This document shows, piece after piece, positions 31,603-40,960 of a DNA stretch of 64,000 bases. The translations under genes were made by a program, and so were the position numbers. The first letter of the stretch is position 1. Each line of letters starts with the position of its first letter. The notes under the pieces are model-generated. The model worked only from the letters and a program-made list of their open reading frames with translations, made no database searches and was not told the origin of the DNA. This DNA is from Streptococcus sciuri (GTDB lineage Bacteria > Bacillota > Bacilli > Lactobacillales > Streptococcaceae), in NCBI RefSeq assembly GCF_024814375.1, contig NZ_JANUXX010000002.1, positions 89,209 through 153,208 of the forward strand. The letters run 5' to 3'.

Positions 31603-31866
31603 AATTACTCCGTTCTTTTTATTAAAAAACTCGCACAGCTAGACTAACTATGCGAGGACGTTTCTACAACGCGGTACCACCTCAATTGAGTAGTAGTATT
31701 TACTACCCATCTCACTCTTCAAAGAATAAGCATACTAAGGAGTGCTAACCCTGAAACTTATGTATTTGTTTCACGTCAAACATCAGTCCAAAGTCATCTT
31801 GTAATTACTAACTTGCAGCACCGTTAACTCTCTATAAATTACTAGTGATAACCTATCTGAATAACG
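31603..31866 (-). ncRNA. T-box leader (tRNA-Trp sensing) of trpS
   Basis: The minus strand carries the T-box sequence GGTGGTACCGCG. It is followed by a terminator, CTCGCATAG...GTGCGAG plus TTTTTT, just before trpS. Upstream, a TGG specifier codon sits in ACTTTGGACTGATG (TGG at about 31790-31788), matching tryptophan. Uncharged tRNA-Trp should stabilise the antiterminator and allow trpS transcription. Confidence 0.93.
31767..31782. promoter_or_regulatory. parS-like ParB-binding site
   Basis: TGTTTCACGTCAAACA matches the consensus TGTTTCACGTGAAACA at 15 of 16 positions. It lies about 9 kb from oriC, within the distance range where streptococcal parS sites cluster, and parB is encoded in this window. 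It is embedded in stem I of the trpS T-box leader. Confidence 0.7.
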
Positions 31867-31871
31867 TCCTT

Positions 31872-31900
31872 ATTTTATGTTATTTTCCATTATTTGTCAA
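31872..31900 (-). promoter_or_regulatory. Promoter of the trpS T-box transcript
   Basis: On the minus strand: TTGACA, 17-nt spacer, TAAAAT. Confidence 0.8.
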
Positions 31901-31922
31901 GCTAGATAACTAGATAAGAACC

Positions 31923-31951
31923 TTGACGTCTTCTAAAGCTTTTGTGATAAT
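31923..31951 (+). promoter_or_regulatory. Promoter of the YitT-type gene
   Basis: TTGACG, 17-nt spacer, GATAAT. Because it overlaps the upstream part of the open frame, the real start must be the downstream ATG. Confidence 0.65.
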
Positions 31952-31979
31952 AGAAGCAATAAGTGAGAAAGAAGATACA

Positions 31980-32852
31980 ATGATTAAAAAATTTTTTGAT
32001 TTCTTTTTGGTAACGATAGGGGCGCTGATTTCAGCTATCGGTTTTAACATTATGTTTTTACACAATCATATCGCCTCAGGGGGTGTTGGAGGGCTAGCAG
32101 TTAGCTTTGAAAAACTTTTTGATTGGACACCAGCAACTTTTGTCATGGCAAGTAATATCCCTCTTTTAATTCTCTGTTTTATTTTTTTAGGTAAAGATGT
32201 TTTTCTCAAGACCATTTATGGTTCACTGATTTATCCTATTTTTATCCAGATAACAGATAAGCTTCCCAATATCACTGATAACCATCTTTTGGCTGCTCTT
32301 TTTGGTGGGATAATTGTAGGGGCTGGACTTGGGCTTGTTTTTCTTGGTAACTCATCGACTGGAGGTACAGGCATTATCGTACAGATCCTTCACAAATATA
32401 CTCCTCTTCCCTTTGGAATTGTTTTAGTGCTCATTGATGGTATTGTGGTTGGTATTGGTTTTGTTGCTTTTGATGCCGATGCTGTAATGTACTCTATTAT
32501 CGCTCTTTTCACTATTTCCTATGTAGTAGAAATTATCAGTACTGGTTTTAATTCATCTAAGAATATTATGATTATCACAAAAGAAACAAAGAAAGTTCGA
32601 GATTATATCACAAATAACCTAGACCGAGGTGTTAGTCAATGGCCAATTATCGGAGGATTTACAGGTGGCACAAAAGAAATGCTGATGACAACTGTCTCTA
32701 GTTTTGAGTTTCCGCGCTTGCAAAACGAAATTCTCAAATATGATGAAACAGCCTTTATTATTGCTATGCCTGCTAGCCAAGTGATGGGACGAGGTTTTAG
32801 TCTCACAAAACACTATAATAAAACAACAGATGACTTTCTGCCACCAATGTAG
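31980..32852 (+). CDS. YitT family membrane protein (DUF161/DUF2179)
   Basis: A 290-aa protein. Five or so N-terminal membrane segments (FFLVTIGALISAIGFNIMFL, glycine-rich ASGGVGGLA and GNSSTGGTGII) are followed by a cytosolic DUF2179 domain (SSKNIMIITKETKKVRDYIT). The family's substrate is unknown. The ATG of MIKKFFDF is chosen because a promoter occupies the upstream part of the open frame; its ribosome site is weak (GAAAGAAG). Confidence 0.85.
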   Translation: MIKKFFDFFLVTIGALISAIGFNIMFLHNHIASGGVGGLAVSFEKLFDWTPATFVMASNIPLLILCFIFLGKDVFLKTIYGSLIYPIFIQITDKLPNITDNHLLAALFGGIIVGAGLGLVFLGNSSTGGTGIIVQILHKYTPLPFGIVLVLIDGIVVGIGFVAFDADAVMYSIIALFTISYVVEIISTGFNSSKNIMIITKETKKVRDYITNNLDRGVSQWPIIGGFTGGTKEMLMTTVSSFEFPRLQNEILKYDETAFIIAMPASQVMGRGFSLTKHYNKTTDDFLPPM

Positions 32853-32927
32853 CTACAATGTAGTCCATTGAAAAATCAACGTTTTTTAGATAAAATGAAA
32901 AAATGACAATAAATGAGGTGAAAAAAT

Positions 32928-34550
32928 TTGCTAACAGTTTCTGACGTATCACTACGCTTTGGTGATCGAAAATTATTTGATGATGTTAATATTAACTTTG
33001 CAGCAGGTAATACTTATGGATTAATTGGTGCCAATGGGGCAGGAAAATCTACTTTTTTAAAAATATTATCTGGAGATATTGAACCAACGACAGGTCATAT
33101 TTCTCTTGGAGTAGACGAACGATTGTCCGTCCTTCGCCAGAACCACTTTGATTACGAGGACGATCGTGCTATCGATGTCGTTATCATGGGAAATGAACAT
33201 CTTTACAGTATTATGAAAGAAAAAGATGCCATTTACATGAAAGAGAATTTCTCCGATGAGGATGGAGTGCGTGCAGCTGAGCTTGAGAGTGAATTTGCCG
33301 AATTAGGTGGCTGGGAAGCTGAGAGTGAAGCCTCTCAACTTCTCCAAAACCTCAATATTCCTGAAGAACTCCACTACCAAAATATGAGTGAATTGACCAA
33401 TAGCGATAAGGTGAAGGTTCTCTTAGCCAAAGCCCTCTTTGGTAAACCTGATGTTCTTCTTCTTGATGAGCCAACTAACGGTCTTGACATCCAATCTATC
33501 ACTTGGCTAGAGGACTTCCTCATTGATTTTGACAATACTGTCATCGTTGTATCCCACGACCGCCACTTCTTGAACAAGGTTTGCACTCACATGGCTGACC
33601 TTGACTTTGGAAAAATCAAACTCTATGTCGGAAATTACGATTTCTGGAAAGAATCTAGCGAACTGGCTGCCAAACTTCAAGCAGATCGTAATGCCAAAGC
33701 AGAGGAAAAAATTAAGCAACTCCAAGAATTTGTTGCCCGCTTCTCAGCTAATGCCTCAAAATCAAGACAAGCTACTTCTCGTAAAAAAATGTTAGATAAA
33801 ATTGAACTAGAAGAAATCGTACCTTCCAGCCGAAAGTATCCTTTCATCAATTTCAAGGCAGAACGGGAAATTGGAAACGACCTACTGACCGTTGAAAACC
33901 TCTCTGTGACTGTCGAGGGTGAAAAGATTTTGGATAATATCAGCTTTATTCTACGTCCAGGTGATAAAACGGCCTTTATCGGTCAAAATGACCTCCAGAC
34001 TACAGCTCTAATTCGAGCAATTATGGGCGATATTGACTATAAAGGAACAGTTAAGTGGGGCGTGACAACCAGTCGTTCTTACTTACCAAAAGACAATAGC
34101 CATGATTTTGCTACAGATGAATCTGTTATTGAATGGTTACGTCAATTTGCAAGTAAAGAGGAAGATGACGACACCTTTCTTCGTGGTTTCCTCGGTCGCA
34201 TGCTCTTTTCAGGAGATGAAGTTAACAAAGCTGTAAACGTCCTCTCTGGGGGAGAAAAAGTACGTGTCATGCTTTCCAAACTCATGCTTCTCAAATCAAA
34301 TGTTCTTATTCTTGACGATCCAACAAATCACTTAGATTTAGAATCTATCTCTAGTCTAAACGATGGCCTTAAGGACTTTAAAGAATCTATTATCTTTGCT
34401 AGCCATGACCACGAGTTTATTCAAACTCTTGCCAATCACATCATTGTCATCTCAAAAAATGGTGTTATTGACCGTATTGATGAGACTTACGATGATTTTT
34501 TGGACAATGCAGAAGTTCAAGCTAAAGTAGCAGAACTTTGGAAATCTTAG
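32928..34550 (+). CDS. ABC-F family ATPase, YbiT/YkpA-like
   Basis: A 540-aa protein of two ABC domains without membrane segments; ABC-F proteins act on the ribosome. The start is TTG, with GAGGTG about 8 nt upstream. NBD1 has Walker A GANGAGKST and Walker B DVLLLDEPTNGLD, but its signature reads LTNSDKVKV rather than LSGGE. NBD2 keeps LSGGEKVRVMLSK, but its Walker A is degenerate (GQNDLQTTAL, no lysine). This asymmetry fits the YbiT branch as remembered. A resistance role is not indicated. Confidence 0.88.
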   Translation: MLTVSDVSLRFGDRKLFDDVNINFAAGNTYGLIGANGAGKSTFLKILSGDIEPTTGHISLGVDERLSVLRQNHFDYEDDRAIDVVIMGNEHLYSIMKEKDAIYMKENFSDEDGVRAAELESEFAELGGWEAESEASQLLQNLNIPEELHYQNMSELTNSDKVKVLLAKALFGKPDVLLLDEPTNGLDIQSITWLEDFLIDFDNTVIVVSHDRHFLNKVCTHMADLDFGKIKLYVGNYDFWKESSELAAKLQADRNAKAEEKIKQLQEFVARFSANASKSRQATSRKKMLDKIELEEIVPSSRKYPFINFKAEREIGNDLLTVENLSVTVEGEKILDNISFILRPGDKTAFIGQNDLQTTALIRAIMGDIDYKGTVKWGVTTSRSYLPKDNSHDFATDESVIEWLRQFASKEEDDDTFLRGFLGRMLFSGDEVNKAVNVLSGGEKVRVMLSKLMLLKSNVLILDDPTNHLDLESISSLNDGLKDFKESIIFASHDHEFIQTLANHIIVISKNGVIDRIDETYDDFLDNAEVQAKVAELWKS

Positions 34551-34562
34551 TAAACATTCAAC

Positions 34563-34591
34563 AAGTCTGAAGCACTATAGGCTTCAGACTT
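34563..34591 (+). terminator. Stem-loop after the ABC-F gene
   Basis: AAGTCTGAAGC and GCTTCAGACTT form an 11-bp perfect stem with a 7-nt loop. No T-run follows on the plus strand, so termination is uncertain. Confidence 0.5.
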
Positions 34592-34622
34592 ACCTATTTA
34601 TCGCCCTAGATAAGGAGTGACT

Positions 34623-37202
34623 ATGGCATTCTTAAAAAAATATCACAATAGCTTTTATTACTTGTGCAGTTTTCTCCTACCTTTAACGATTCTAGCCTTC
34701 ATTTTGTTTACACAAAATATCTATTGGAATAGTCCTACAACTATTTTAGCCAGCGATGGTTTTCATCAGTATGTGATTTTCGCTCAAAATCTACGTAATA
34801 TTTTACATGGGCAAGACAGCCTTTTCTATACTTTTACAAGTGGACTTGGATTAAACTTCTATGCTCTTATCAGTTACTATCTAGGAAGTTTTTTATCACC
34901 TTTTGTTTATTTCTTTAATCTTGAGACAATGCCAGATGCCATCTATCTGTTTACTTTACTAAAAGTTGGACTAATGGGAACCTCTAGCTTTTATATGCTC
35001 TCAAACATTTATACTAAACTGTATAAACCTTTTGCTCTAGCACTCTCCCTATCCTATAGTTTGATGAGCTTTGCAATGAGCCAAATCGAGATTAACATGT
35101 GGTTGGATGCTTTTATACTAGCACCACTGATTATTTTAGGGCTACATCATCTGATTGAAAAGCAAGAAATCACTCTTTACTATCTGACACTTTCCATTTT
35201 ATTCATCCAAAATTATTACCTAGGGTTTATGATGGCTCTTTTTCTCGTACTCTATAGCATCGCCTTTCTCAGTCGACTGACTTCTTGGAAAATGCGCCTA
35301 CTTAACTTTGTACGTTTTGGATTTATATCAATACTTGCTACACTAACTAGCTGTGTTATGTTACTACCAACTTATCTCGACTTGTCAACACATGGTGAAG
35401 AATTGACAAAGTTGACAAATCTCTTTACAGAGAATAGTTGGTATCTTGATTTTTTTGCTAAAAATCTAGTTGGTAGCTACGATACAACTAAATTTGGAGC
35501 TATTCCCACAATCTATGTGGGCTTATTTCCTCTATTTTTAACAACTATCTTCTTTACTTTGAAGCAAATAAACTGGAAAGTACGTCTTTTCTACGCTTGT
35601 TTGTTTGCTCTTTTAATAGCGAGTTTCTATCTACAACCACTGGATTTATTTTGGCAAGGTATGCATGCTCCAAATATGTTTTTACATCGCTATGCTTGGC
35701 TATTCTCACTGCTAATGATTATCATATCTGGAGAGACATTAACCTATTTGCAAAATAGTCAACTGAGACGCTCTCTTTTAGGAATAACCATTCTTATTAT
35801 AGGTTTTATCTCTACTTTTATAGCTAAAAAGCACTACCCTTTTTTGACAAATTACCTCTTTATATTTACTCTAGTCTTTACACTCGTTTACACTCTACTC
35901 ATTATCAGTTGGAAAAAAAATTGGTTCACTAGAGTAATATTTGCATCCTTTACCTTACTTTTTACCATTTTAGAAATGACCTTTAACACGCATGCTCAAC
36001 TCACAGGTATCAAAGATGAATGGGTCTTTCCAACAAGAGAAGGGTACAACAAACAGCTAATAGATATAACCAAGCTTGTTTCTATAAGTAAGAAAAGAAC
36101 GAGGTATTTTTTTCGAACTGAGAGAAATCTTCCTCAAACAGGAAATGATAGTATGAAATTTGGGTACAATGGAATATCACAATTCTCATCTATTCGCAAC
36201 AGACTCTCTAGCAGAGTACTTGATCGGCTAGGCTATAAATCAATTGGAACTAATCTCAATCTTCGCTATCAAAACAACACTATAATTGCTGATAGTTTGT
36301 TTGGTATCAAATATTTACTAGTCTCAGAAAATACACCAAATAACTATGGATTCTCACTTATAAGTTCTGGAGAAACAGTAAAACTCTATGAAAATCACAA
36401 TGCTAGTCAGCTTGCTATTCTAACGAATAGTATTTACAAAGATGTCAAATTCACTGTCAATACACTTGACAACCAAACAGCTCTTCTCAATCAACTAACT
36501 GGACTTAGTGAAAGATATTTTTCTCGTCTACCATCTCAATTAACAAGCGGAGCTAGTCAACTAGACAAAACAGTTACCACTCAACAAGTAAATAACGGCA
36601 CAGCTTCTGTCACCTATACATTCAAGACAACAGCAAAAAGTCAGGTTTACCTCAGTATGCCAAATCTTCTCTTTTCAAATACGAATCAAAAAAATATTGC
36701 CATAGCCATCAACGGAAAAACGATTCATTATACAACAGACGATGCCTACTCTTTCTTTGATTTAGGAGAATTTGATGCCAATGAGAATATCACAGCTACT
36801 ATTAATTTTCCAGAAAATCAACGCGTCAGTTTCCAAGAACCTCACTTTTATGGATTAAATCTTGCCAATTACCAAAAGGCAATGGATATCATAAACCAAA
36901 AAGATGTCTCTGTCAGCACTCATTATAATCAAGTTATAACACATTATAGTTCTAATAAAACAAGCTCTCTCTTTTTTACTTTGCCATACGATGATGGATG
37001 GTTCGCTGAAATTGATGGTAAAAAAGCAACCATACGTAAAGGACAAGATGGCTTAATGGTTATTGATGTTCCTAAAGGAAAACACAAGGTTACACTTACC
37101 TTTATACCAAACGGACTCATAATAGGAATGGAACTCTCTTTTCTTGGTATTAGCCTGTTTCTTTGTCTCCTTTACGCTAAAACAAAAAGAAAGAAACAGT
37201 AA
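34623..37202 (+). CDS. YfhO-family multi-pass membrane protein
   Basis: An 859-aa protein with an N-terminal block of about a dozen membrane helices. Near the start the family segment ASDGFHQY is visible. A large extracellular C-terminal region with a beta-rich domain follows, then a final membrane helix and a KTKRKKQ tail. YfhO proteins resemble GT-C glycosyltransferases and are linked to glycosylation of lipoteichoic acid or other surface polymers. The ATG follows AAGGAG at 5 nt; a GTG two codons earlier is rejected. Confidence 0.88.
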   Translation: MAFLKKYHNSFYYLCSFLLPLTILAFILFTQNIYWNSPTTILASDGFHQYVIFAQNLRNILHGQDSLFYTFTSGLGLNFYALISYYLGSFLSPFVYFFNLETMPDAIYLFTLLKVGLMGTSSFYMLSNIYTKLYKPFALALSLSYSLMSFAMSQIEINMWLDAFILAPLIILGLHHLIEKQEITLYYLTLSILFIQNYYLGFMMALFLVLYSIAFLSRLTSWKMRLLNFVRFGFISILATLTSCVMLLPTYLDLSTHGEELTKLTNLFTENSWYLDFFAKNLVGSYDTTKFGAIPTIYVGLFPLFLTTIFFTLKQINWKVRLFYACLFALLIASFYLQPLDLFWQGMHAPNMFLHRYAWLFSLLMIIISGETLTYLQNSQLRRSLLGITILIIGFISTFIAKKHYPFLTNYLFIFTLVFTLVYTLLIISWKKNWFTRVIFASFTLLFTILEMTFNTHAQLTGIKDEWVFPTREGYNKQLIDITKLVSISKKRTRYFFRTERNLPQTGNDSMKFGYNGISQFSSIRNRLSSRVLDRLGYKSIGTNLNLRYQNNTIIADSLFGIKYLLVSENTPNNYGFSLISSGETVKLYENHNASQLAILTNSIYKDVKFTVNTLDNQTALLNQLTGLSERYFSRLPSQLTSGASQLDKTVTTQQVNNGTASVTYTFKTTAKSQVYLSMPNLLFSNTNQKNIAIAINGKTIHYTTDDAYSFFDLGEFDANENITATINFPENQRVSFQEPHFYGLNLANYQKAMDIINQKDVSVSTHYNQVITHYSSNKTSSLFFTLPYDDGWFAEIDGKKATIRKGQDGLMVIDVPKGKHKVTLTFIPNGLIIGMELSFLGISLFLCLLYAKTKRKKQ

Positions 37203-37232
37203 AAAGAGACAACAGATTTCCTGTCTCTTTTT
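37201..37232 (+). terminator. Terminator of the YfhO-type gene
   Basis: AAAAAGAGACA and TGTCTCTTTTT pair around a 10-nt loop, ending in a T-run. Confidence 0.88.
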
Positions 37233-37258
37233 CTCTTTATAGTGAGATAGTAATCATG

Positions 37259-37289
37259 AAAAAAGAGATGTTACTCAGAACATCTCTTA
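37259..37289 (-). terminator. Terminator of the tRNA-Glu/tRNA-Asn transcript
   Basis: On the minus strand AAGAGATGTT and AACATCTCTT pair, followed by TTTT. Confidence 0.85.
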
Positions 37290-37301
37290 ATTGTCTTATC
37301 A

Positions 37302-37375
37302 CTCCGACAGTAGGACTCGAACCTACGACATCATGATTAACAGTCATGCGCTACTACCAACTGAGCTATGCCGGA
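37302..37375 (-). tRNA. tRNA-Asn (GTT)
   Basis: A 74-nt cloverleaf. The acceptor stem is TCCGGCA/TGTCGGA, the T-loop is GTTCGAGTC and the anticodon loop is ACTGTTAAT, giving anticodon GTT. It follows tRNA-Glu in the same transcript. CCA is not encoded. Confidence 0.97.
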
Positions 37376-37405
37376 TAAATAAAAAACTGCCTAGCAGTTT
37401 TACCA

Positions 37406-37477
37406 TAGTCCGTACGGGATTCGAACCCGTGTTACCGCCGTGAAAAGGCGGTGTCTTAACCCCTTGACCAACGGACC
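37406..37477 (-). tRNA. tRNA-Glu (TTC)
   Basis: A 72-nt cloverleaf. The acceptor is GGTCCGT/ACGGACT, the anticodon loop CTTTTCAC gives TTC and the T-loop is GTTCGAATC. It is the first tRNA of a two-tRNA minus-strand transcript. Confidence 0.97.
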
Positions 37478-37508
37478 TAAAGAGGAAACTGTCCTCACTA
37501 CTCATATT

Positions 37509-37536
37509 ATTATATCAGAAAAAAAAAATTTGTCCA
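37509..37536 (-). promoter_or_regulatory. Promoter of the tRNA-Glu/tRNA-Asn operon
   Basis: On the minus strand: TGGACA, 16-nt T-rich spacer, TATAAT. Confidence 0.65.
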
Positions 37537-37646
37537 GCACTTTTCCAAAAAATTTTTCGTTCTGTTTATTACAGAATACTCTTTTGAGAGAAAACTAGTA
37601 TACCTTCAACTAACCAGTATTTTTATCCAAACTTTCTATCCTATAA

Positions 37647-37675
37647 TTGACACTAACTATCATTTTTGTTAAAAT
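37647..37675 (+). promoter_or_regulatory. Promoter of tRNA-Arg
   Basis: TTGACA, 17-nt spacer, TAAAAT, about 11 bp before the tRNA. Confidence 0.75.
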
Positions 37676-37686
37676 AGTGGTGTTTT

Positions 37687-37760
37687 GGTTCCATAGCTCA
37701 GCTGGATAGAGCATTCGCCTTCTAAGCGAACGGTCGCAGGTTCGAATCCTGCTGGAATCA
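37687..37760 (+). tRNA. tRNA-Arg (TCT)
   Basis: A 74-nt cloverleaf. The acceptor is GGTTCCA/TGGAATC, the anticodon loop CTTCTAAG gives TCT and the T-loop is GTTCGAATC. Confidence 0.97.
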
Positions 37761-37773
37761 TTCTTGTTGTCCG

Positions 37774-38253
37774 CTATTTATGATATGGGCTACCTTGCTG
37801 AATCATAAAAGCACGATAAATTTGTTCAATAAGCACAAGTCGCATTAACTGATGAGGCAGTGTCATTTTTCCAAAGCTTACCAGTTGGTGAGCTTTTTTC
37901 TTAATGATAGAAGACAAGCCAAGACTCCCACCGATAATGAAAGTCAATGTAGAATAACCATTTAATGTGGCGTTTGCCAATATCTGACTAAAGGTTTCAG
38001 AAGGAAGTTCTTCTCCTTCAATAGCGAGAACTATAACGTACTCTCGATCGGATATTTTCGATAAAACACGCTCAGCCTCCCTTGTCATGATGGCATCTTT
38101 TTCAACTTGGCTAGCGTTATCTGATATTTTTTCATCTGCTACCTCAATTAGTTCTAACTTAGTAAAGCGACTCAAACGTTTACTATATTCTGCGATACCT
38201 TCTTTGAGATATTTTTCTTTTAATTTTCCTACAGTAATCATTTTTACTTTCAT
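37774..38253 (-). CDS. rlmH: 23S rRNA (pseudouridine1915-N3)-methyltransferase RlmH
   Basis: A 159-aa SPOUT-class methyltransferase. It starts [20 protein letters not shown] and has the knot motif [10 protein letters not shown] with C-terminal [20 protein letters not shown]. It typically lies beside htrA near the origin in streptococci; here the two are divergent. Confidence 0.97.
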   Translation of the reverse strand: MKVKMITVGKLKEKYLKEGIAEYSKRLSRFTKLELIEVADEKISDNASQVEKDAIMTREAERVLSKISDREYVIVLAIEGEELPSETFSQILANATLNGYSTLTFIIGGSLGLSSIIKKKAHQLVSFGKMTLPHQLMRLVLIEQIYRAFMIQQGSPYHK

Positions 38254-38363
38254 GTCTCCATTTTACCATATAAACAAGAAATAAACATCTTTTTCCACAA
38301 GTAAAAAAGACTTTGCTTGTTTAAAAAGATGATTTTTAAGCGGAAAAATTCCATAAAAATTTA

Positions 38364-38384
38364 TTATCCACAGACTGTGGATAA
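38364..38384. promoter_or_regulatory. Inverted pair of DnaA boxes upstream of htrA
   Basis: TTATCCACA and TGTGGATAA face each other with 3 bp between. Both are perfect consensus boxes, lying upstream of htrA and about 2.3 kb from the main origin cluster. They could titrate DnaA or link htrA expression to DnaA. Confidence 0.8.
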
Positions 38385-38463
38385 CTTTTTTAAAACCTTT
38401 AAGGTCTAATTAAGTCTACTGATATATTGTTTAATAAACATGAATTGACGAAGGAGTTTTCGT

Positions 38464-39741
38464 ATGAAATTTATCACAACATTTTTCAAAAGTTGGGGAA
38501 AATGGTTGATTGTTATTGTCATCGGATTTATCGGTGGTACCTTAGGGACGATTATCATATCACAAACCCCTCTAGTTTCTAATTTAAACGCTAACTCAAC
38601 AACAGTAGCTGGTAAAGTAGTCTATGATAATTCAAATAGTACTACAAAAGCGGTGAAAAAAGTTCAAGGAGCTGTTGTTTCTGTCATTAATTACCAAAAA
38701 ACACAAAATTCAAACTCTGATATATCTGACTTGTACGGACAACTTTTTGGCAATGATGGTCAAAGTGACCAAGATAATAATTCGAGTTCTGATACATCAG
38801 ATAATGGTTTAACTGTTTATGGTGAAGGGTCTGGTGTCATCTACAAGAAAGATGGTGAAACAGCTTATCTCGTTACAAATAATCACGTTATTGATGGCGC
38901 TCAACAAATTGAGATCCAACTTTCTGACGGAACGAAAGTTGTTGGGGAGCTAGTTGGTGCTGATACCTACTCTGACCTTGCTGTTGTTAAGATTAAATCA
39001 AATAAAGTAAAAAATATCACAGTTGCAGAATTCGCCAACTCTTCCACCATTAAGGTAGGTGAAACGGCTATTGCAATCGGAAGTCCTCTCGGTACTGACT
39101 ATGCTAACTCTGTCACACAAGGTATCGTCTCAAGCCTTAGCCGAACTGTTACAACAACTAACGACAGTGGACAAACTATTTCAACGAATGCTATCCAAAC
39201 AGATGCTGCTATCAACCCAGGGAATTCTGGTGGACCTCTCATCAATATTGAAGGGCAAGTTATCGGCATCAACTCAAGTAAAATTTCAAGTACTTCTTCA
39301 TCAAGTCTTTCAAACGGTAATTCTGTTGAAGGAATGGGATTTGCGATTCCTTCAAACGATGTCGTGAAGATTATTAATCAACTTGAAAAAAATGGTCAAG
39401 TGACACGTCCTGCCCTAGGCATTTCAATGACTGATCTCAGCAGTTTGTCAACTAGTGCTATTAGTCAGCTTAATATCCCAACAAGTGTTACAAATGGTGT
39501 CGTAGTAGCTTCGGTACAATCTGATATGCCTGCCAGTGGCAAGCTTGAAAAATACGATGTCATTACTGAGATTGATGGAGAAGCAGTCACCTCAACAAGT
39601 GATTTACAAAGCCTACTCTACGGTCATAACATTGGAGATACCATTAAAGTAACTTTCTATCGCGAAACAACTAAGAAAACTGTTGAAATTAAACTGACAA
39701 AATCAAGCAAAGATTTGACTTCAAGTTCTTCTAGTGAGTGA
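38464..39741 (+). CDS. htrA: HtrA/DegP-family surface serine protease
   Basis: A 425-aa membrane-anchored protease. An N-terminal membrane anchor ([20 protein letters not shown]) precedes a Ser/Asn-rich linker. The trypsin-like domain has the triad His141 (TNNHVID), Asp171 (SDLAVVKI) and Ser255 (GNSGGPLI). A single C-terminal PDZ domain and a serine-rich tail follow. It degrades misfolded surface proteins. The htrA-parB pair next to oriC is a streptococcal hallmark. GAAGGAG precedes the start. Confidence 0.96.
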   Translation: MKFITTFFKSWGKWLIVIVIGFIGGTLGTIIISQTPLVSNLNANSTTVAGKVVYDNSNSTTKAVKKVQGAVVSVINYQKTQNSNSDISDLYGQLFGNDGQSDQDNNSSSDTSDNGLTVYGEGSGVIYKKDGETAYLVTNNHVIDGAQQIEIQLSDGTKVVGELVGADTYSDLAVVKIKSNKVKNITVAEFANSSTIKVGETAIAIGSPLGTDYANSVTQGIVSSLSRTVTTTNDSGQTISTNAIQTDAAINPGNSGGPLINIEGQVIGINSSKISSTSSSSLSNGNSVEGMGFAIPSNDVVKIINQLEKNGQVTRPALGISMTDLSSLSTSAISQLNIPTSVTNGVVVASVQSDMPASGKLEKYDVITEIDGEAVTSTSDLQSLLYGHNIGDTIKVTFYRETTKKTVEIKLTKSSKDLTSSSSSE

Positions 39742-39798
39742 TTTTCTTCTAGTGAATTGAACAGAGATATAGTACAATATTAGCGAGTTCATCTCGCA

Positions 39799-39826
39799 AA
39801 AAAGGTTGAGAGTTCTCAACCTTTTT
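39799..39826 (+). terminator. Terminator between htrA and parB
   Basis: AAAGGTTGAGA-GT-TCTCAACCTTT followed by TT. Confidence 0.85.
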
Positions 39827-39854
39827 ATATATTATTTAATGACTGGAACAATTT

Positions 39855-40625
39855 ATGACTAAAGACACATTAACAATTATTGCAATCAAAGACATCAGCT
39901 CCAATCCTTATCAACCTAGGCTTCACTTTAATCAGAAAGAACTAGAAGAGTTAGCTCTCTCTATTGAGCAAAATGGAATTATCCAACCAATTATTGTACG
40001 TCCATCAGACATCTTTGGCTATGAGTTAGTAGCAGGAGAACGTCGACTCAGAGCAGCAAAATTAGCTAACTTAACAGAAATTCCAGCTATTATAAAACGG
40101 CTTGATAATACGCAGAGTATGCAACAAGCAATTATCGAAAATTTACAACGTAGCGATCTTGACCCAATAGAAGAAGCACTAGCTTATCAGCAACTTATCA
40201 GTAAAAAAGAACTAACACATGAAGAATTAGCTCAATTTATGGGAAAATCACGTCCTTATATCACCAACAGCCTAAGACTTTTGCAACTTCCAAAAATAAT
40301 TCAATCAGGGCTAAGAAATGGCAATATCAATACAGGGCAAGCAAGACTTCTTTTGACCGTAAAAGGAGAACATTCACAGATTGAGTGGTATCAAAAAGTT
40401 CTTAAACAACAACTAACTGTTCGTCAGCTTGAAAAACGACTAAAGAAAAAAGTACTCGTTCCAAAAGAAAAGAAAGATATTTTTACCAAGCATCAAGAGC
40501 ACACTTTAGCAGAAAAGTTGGGACTTGAGGTAAAAATTCATTCACAAAAAGACGGATCAGGAACGCTCAGTATCACATATAACAACCTAGATGATTTAAA
40601 CAGAGTTATAAACAGTTTTAAATAA
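39855..40625 (+). CDS. parB: Chromosome-partitioning protein ParB/Spo0J
   Basis: A 256-aa CTP-dependent DNA clamp that loads at parS. The N-terminal ParB domain shows NPYQPRLHF and the GERRLRAAKLA motif; the central helix-turn-helix reads LTHEELAQFMGKSRPYITNS. No parA is adjacent, consistent with streptococci, where ParB works with SMC without ParA. Candidate parS sites are seen at about 31.8 kb and, more weakly, 25.2 kb. Confidence 0.97.
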   Translation: MTKDTLTIIAIKDISSNPYQPRLHFNQKELEELALSIEQNGIIQPIIVRPSDIFGYELVAGERRLRAAKLANLTEIPAIIKRLDNTQSMQQAIIENLQRSDLDPIEEALAYQQLISKKELTHEELAQFMGKSRPYITNSLRLLQLPKIIQSGLRNGNINTGQARLLLTVKGEHSQIEWYQKVLKQQLTVRQLEKRLKKKVLVPKEKKDIFTKHQEHTLAEKLGLEVKIHSQKDGSGTLSITYNNLDDLNRVINSFK

Positions 40626-40960
40626 ACTGTTTATAACTTCTTTTTTTATTTTTGGTTATCCACAAGCAAAAAAGGGCAAAAAGGCTTTCATTTCTTGAAA
40701 GGAAATGTTTTTCACAGTTTGTGGATAAGTATGTAAACAGCTGTGCTTTTCTTTTATCCACAGTTTAAAAATTCTCTATTCTTTTAAGTTACTTTTTGAT
40801 GACAATTTAAAGTTTCTACTTCATATGTATTACTTTAAAAATGGATAAATAAGCCTTTTATAGAGAAAATGTTGAAAATCTTTCTTTTTTTATCCTGTGG
40901 AAAACTATGTGAACTTATGGTACAATAAAAAGAGCAAAATTATCCACAAGAGGACTGCCT
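40626..40960. other. oriC part 1: DnaA-box cluster upstream of dnaA
   Basis: Four perfect DnaA boxes lie between parB and dnaA: TTATCCACA at 40656, 40754 and 40940, and the reverse TGTGGATAA at 40720. A near match, TGTGGAAAA, lies at 40896. The region is AT-rich and also contains the dnaA promoter, so DnaA can autoregulate. Together with the dnaA-dnaN gap it makes a bipartite origin. Confidence 0.93.
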
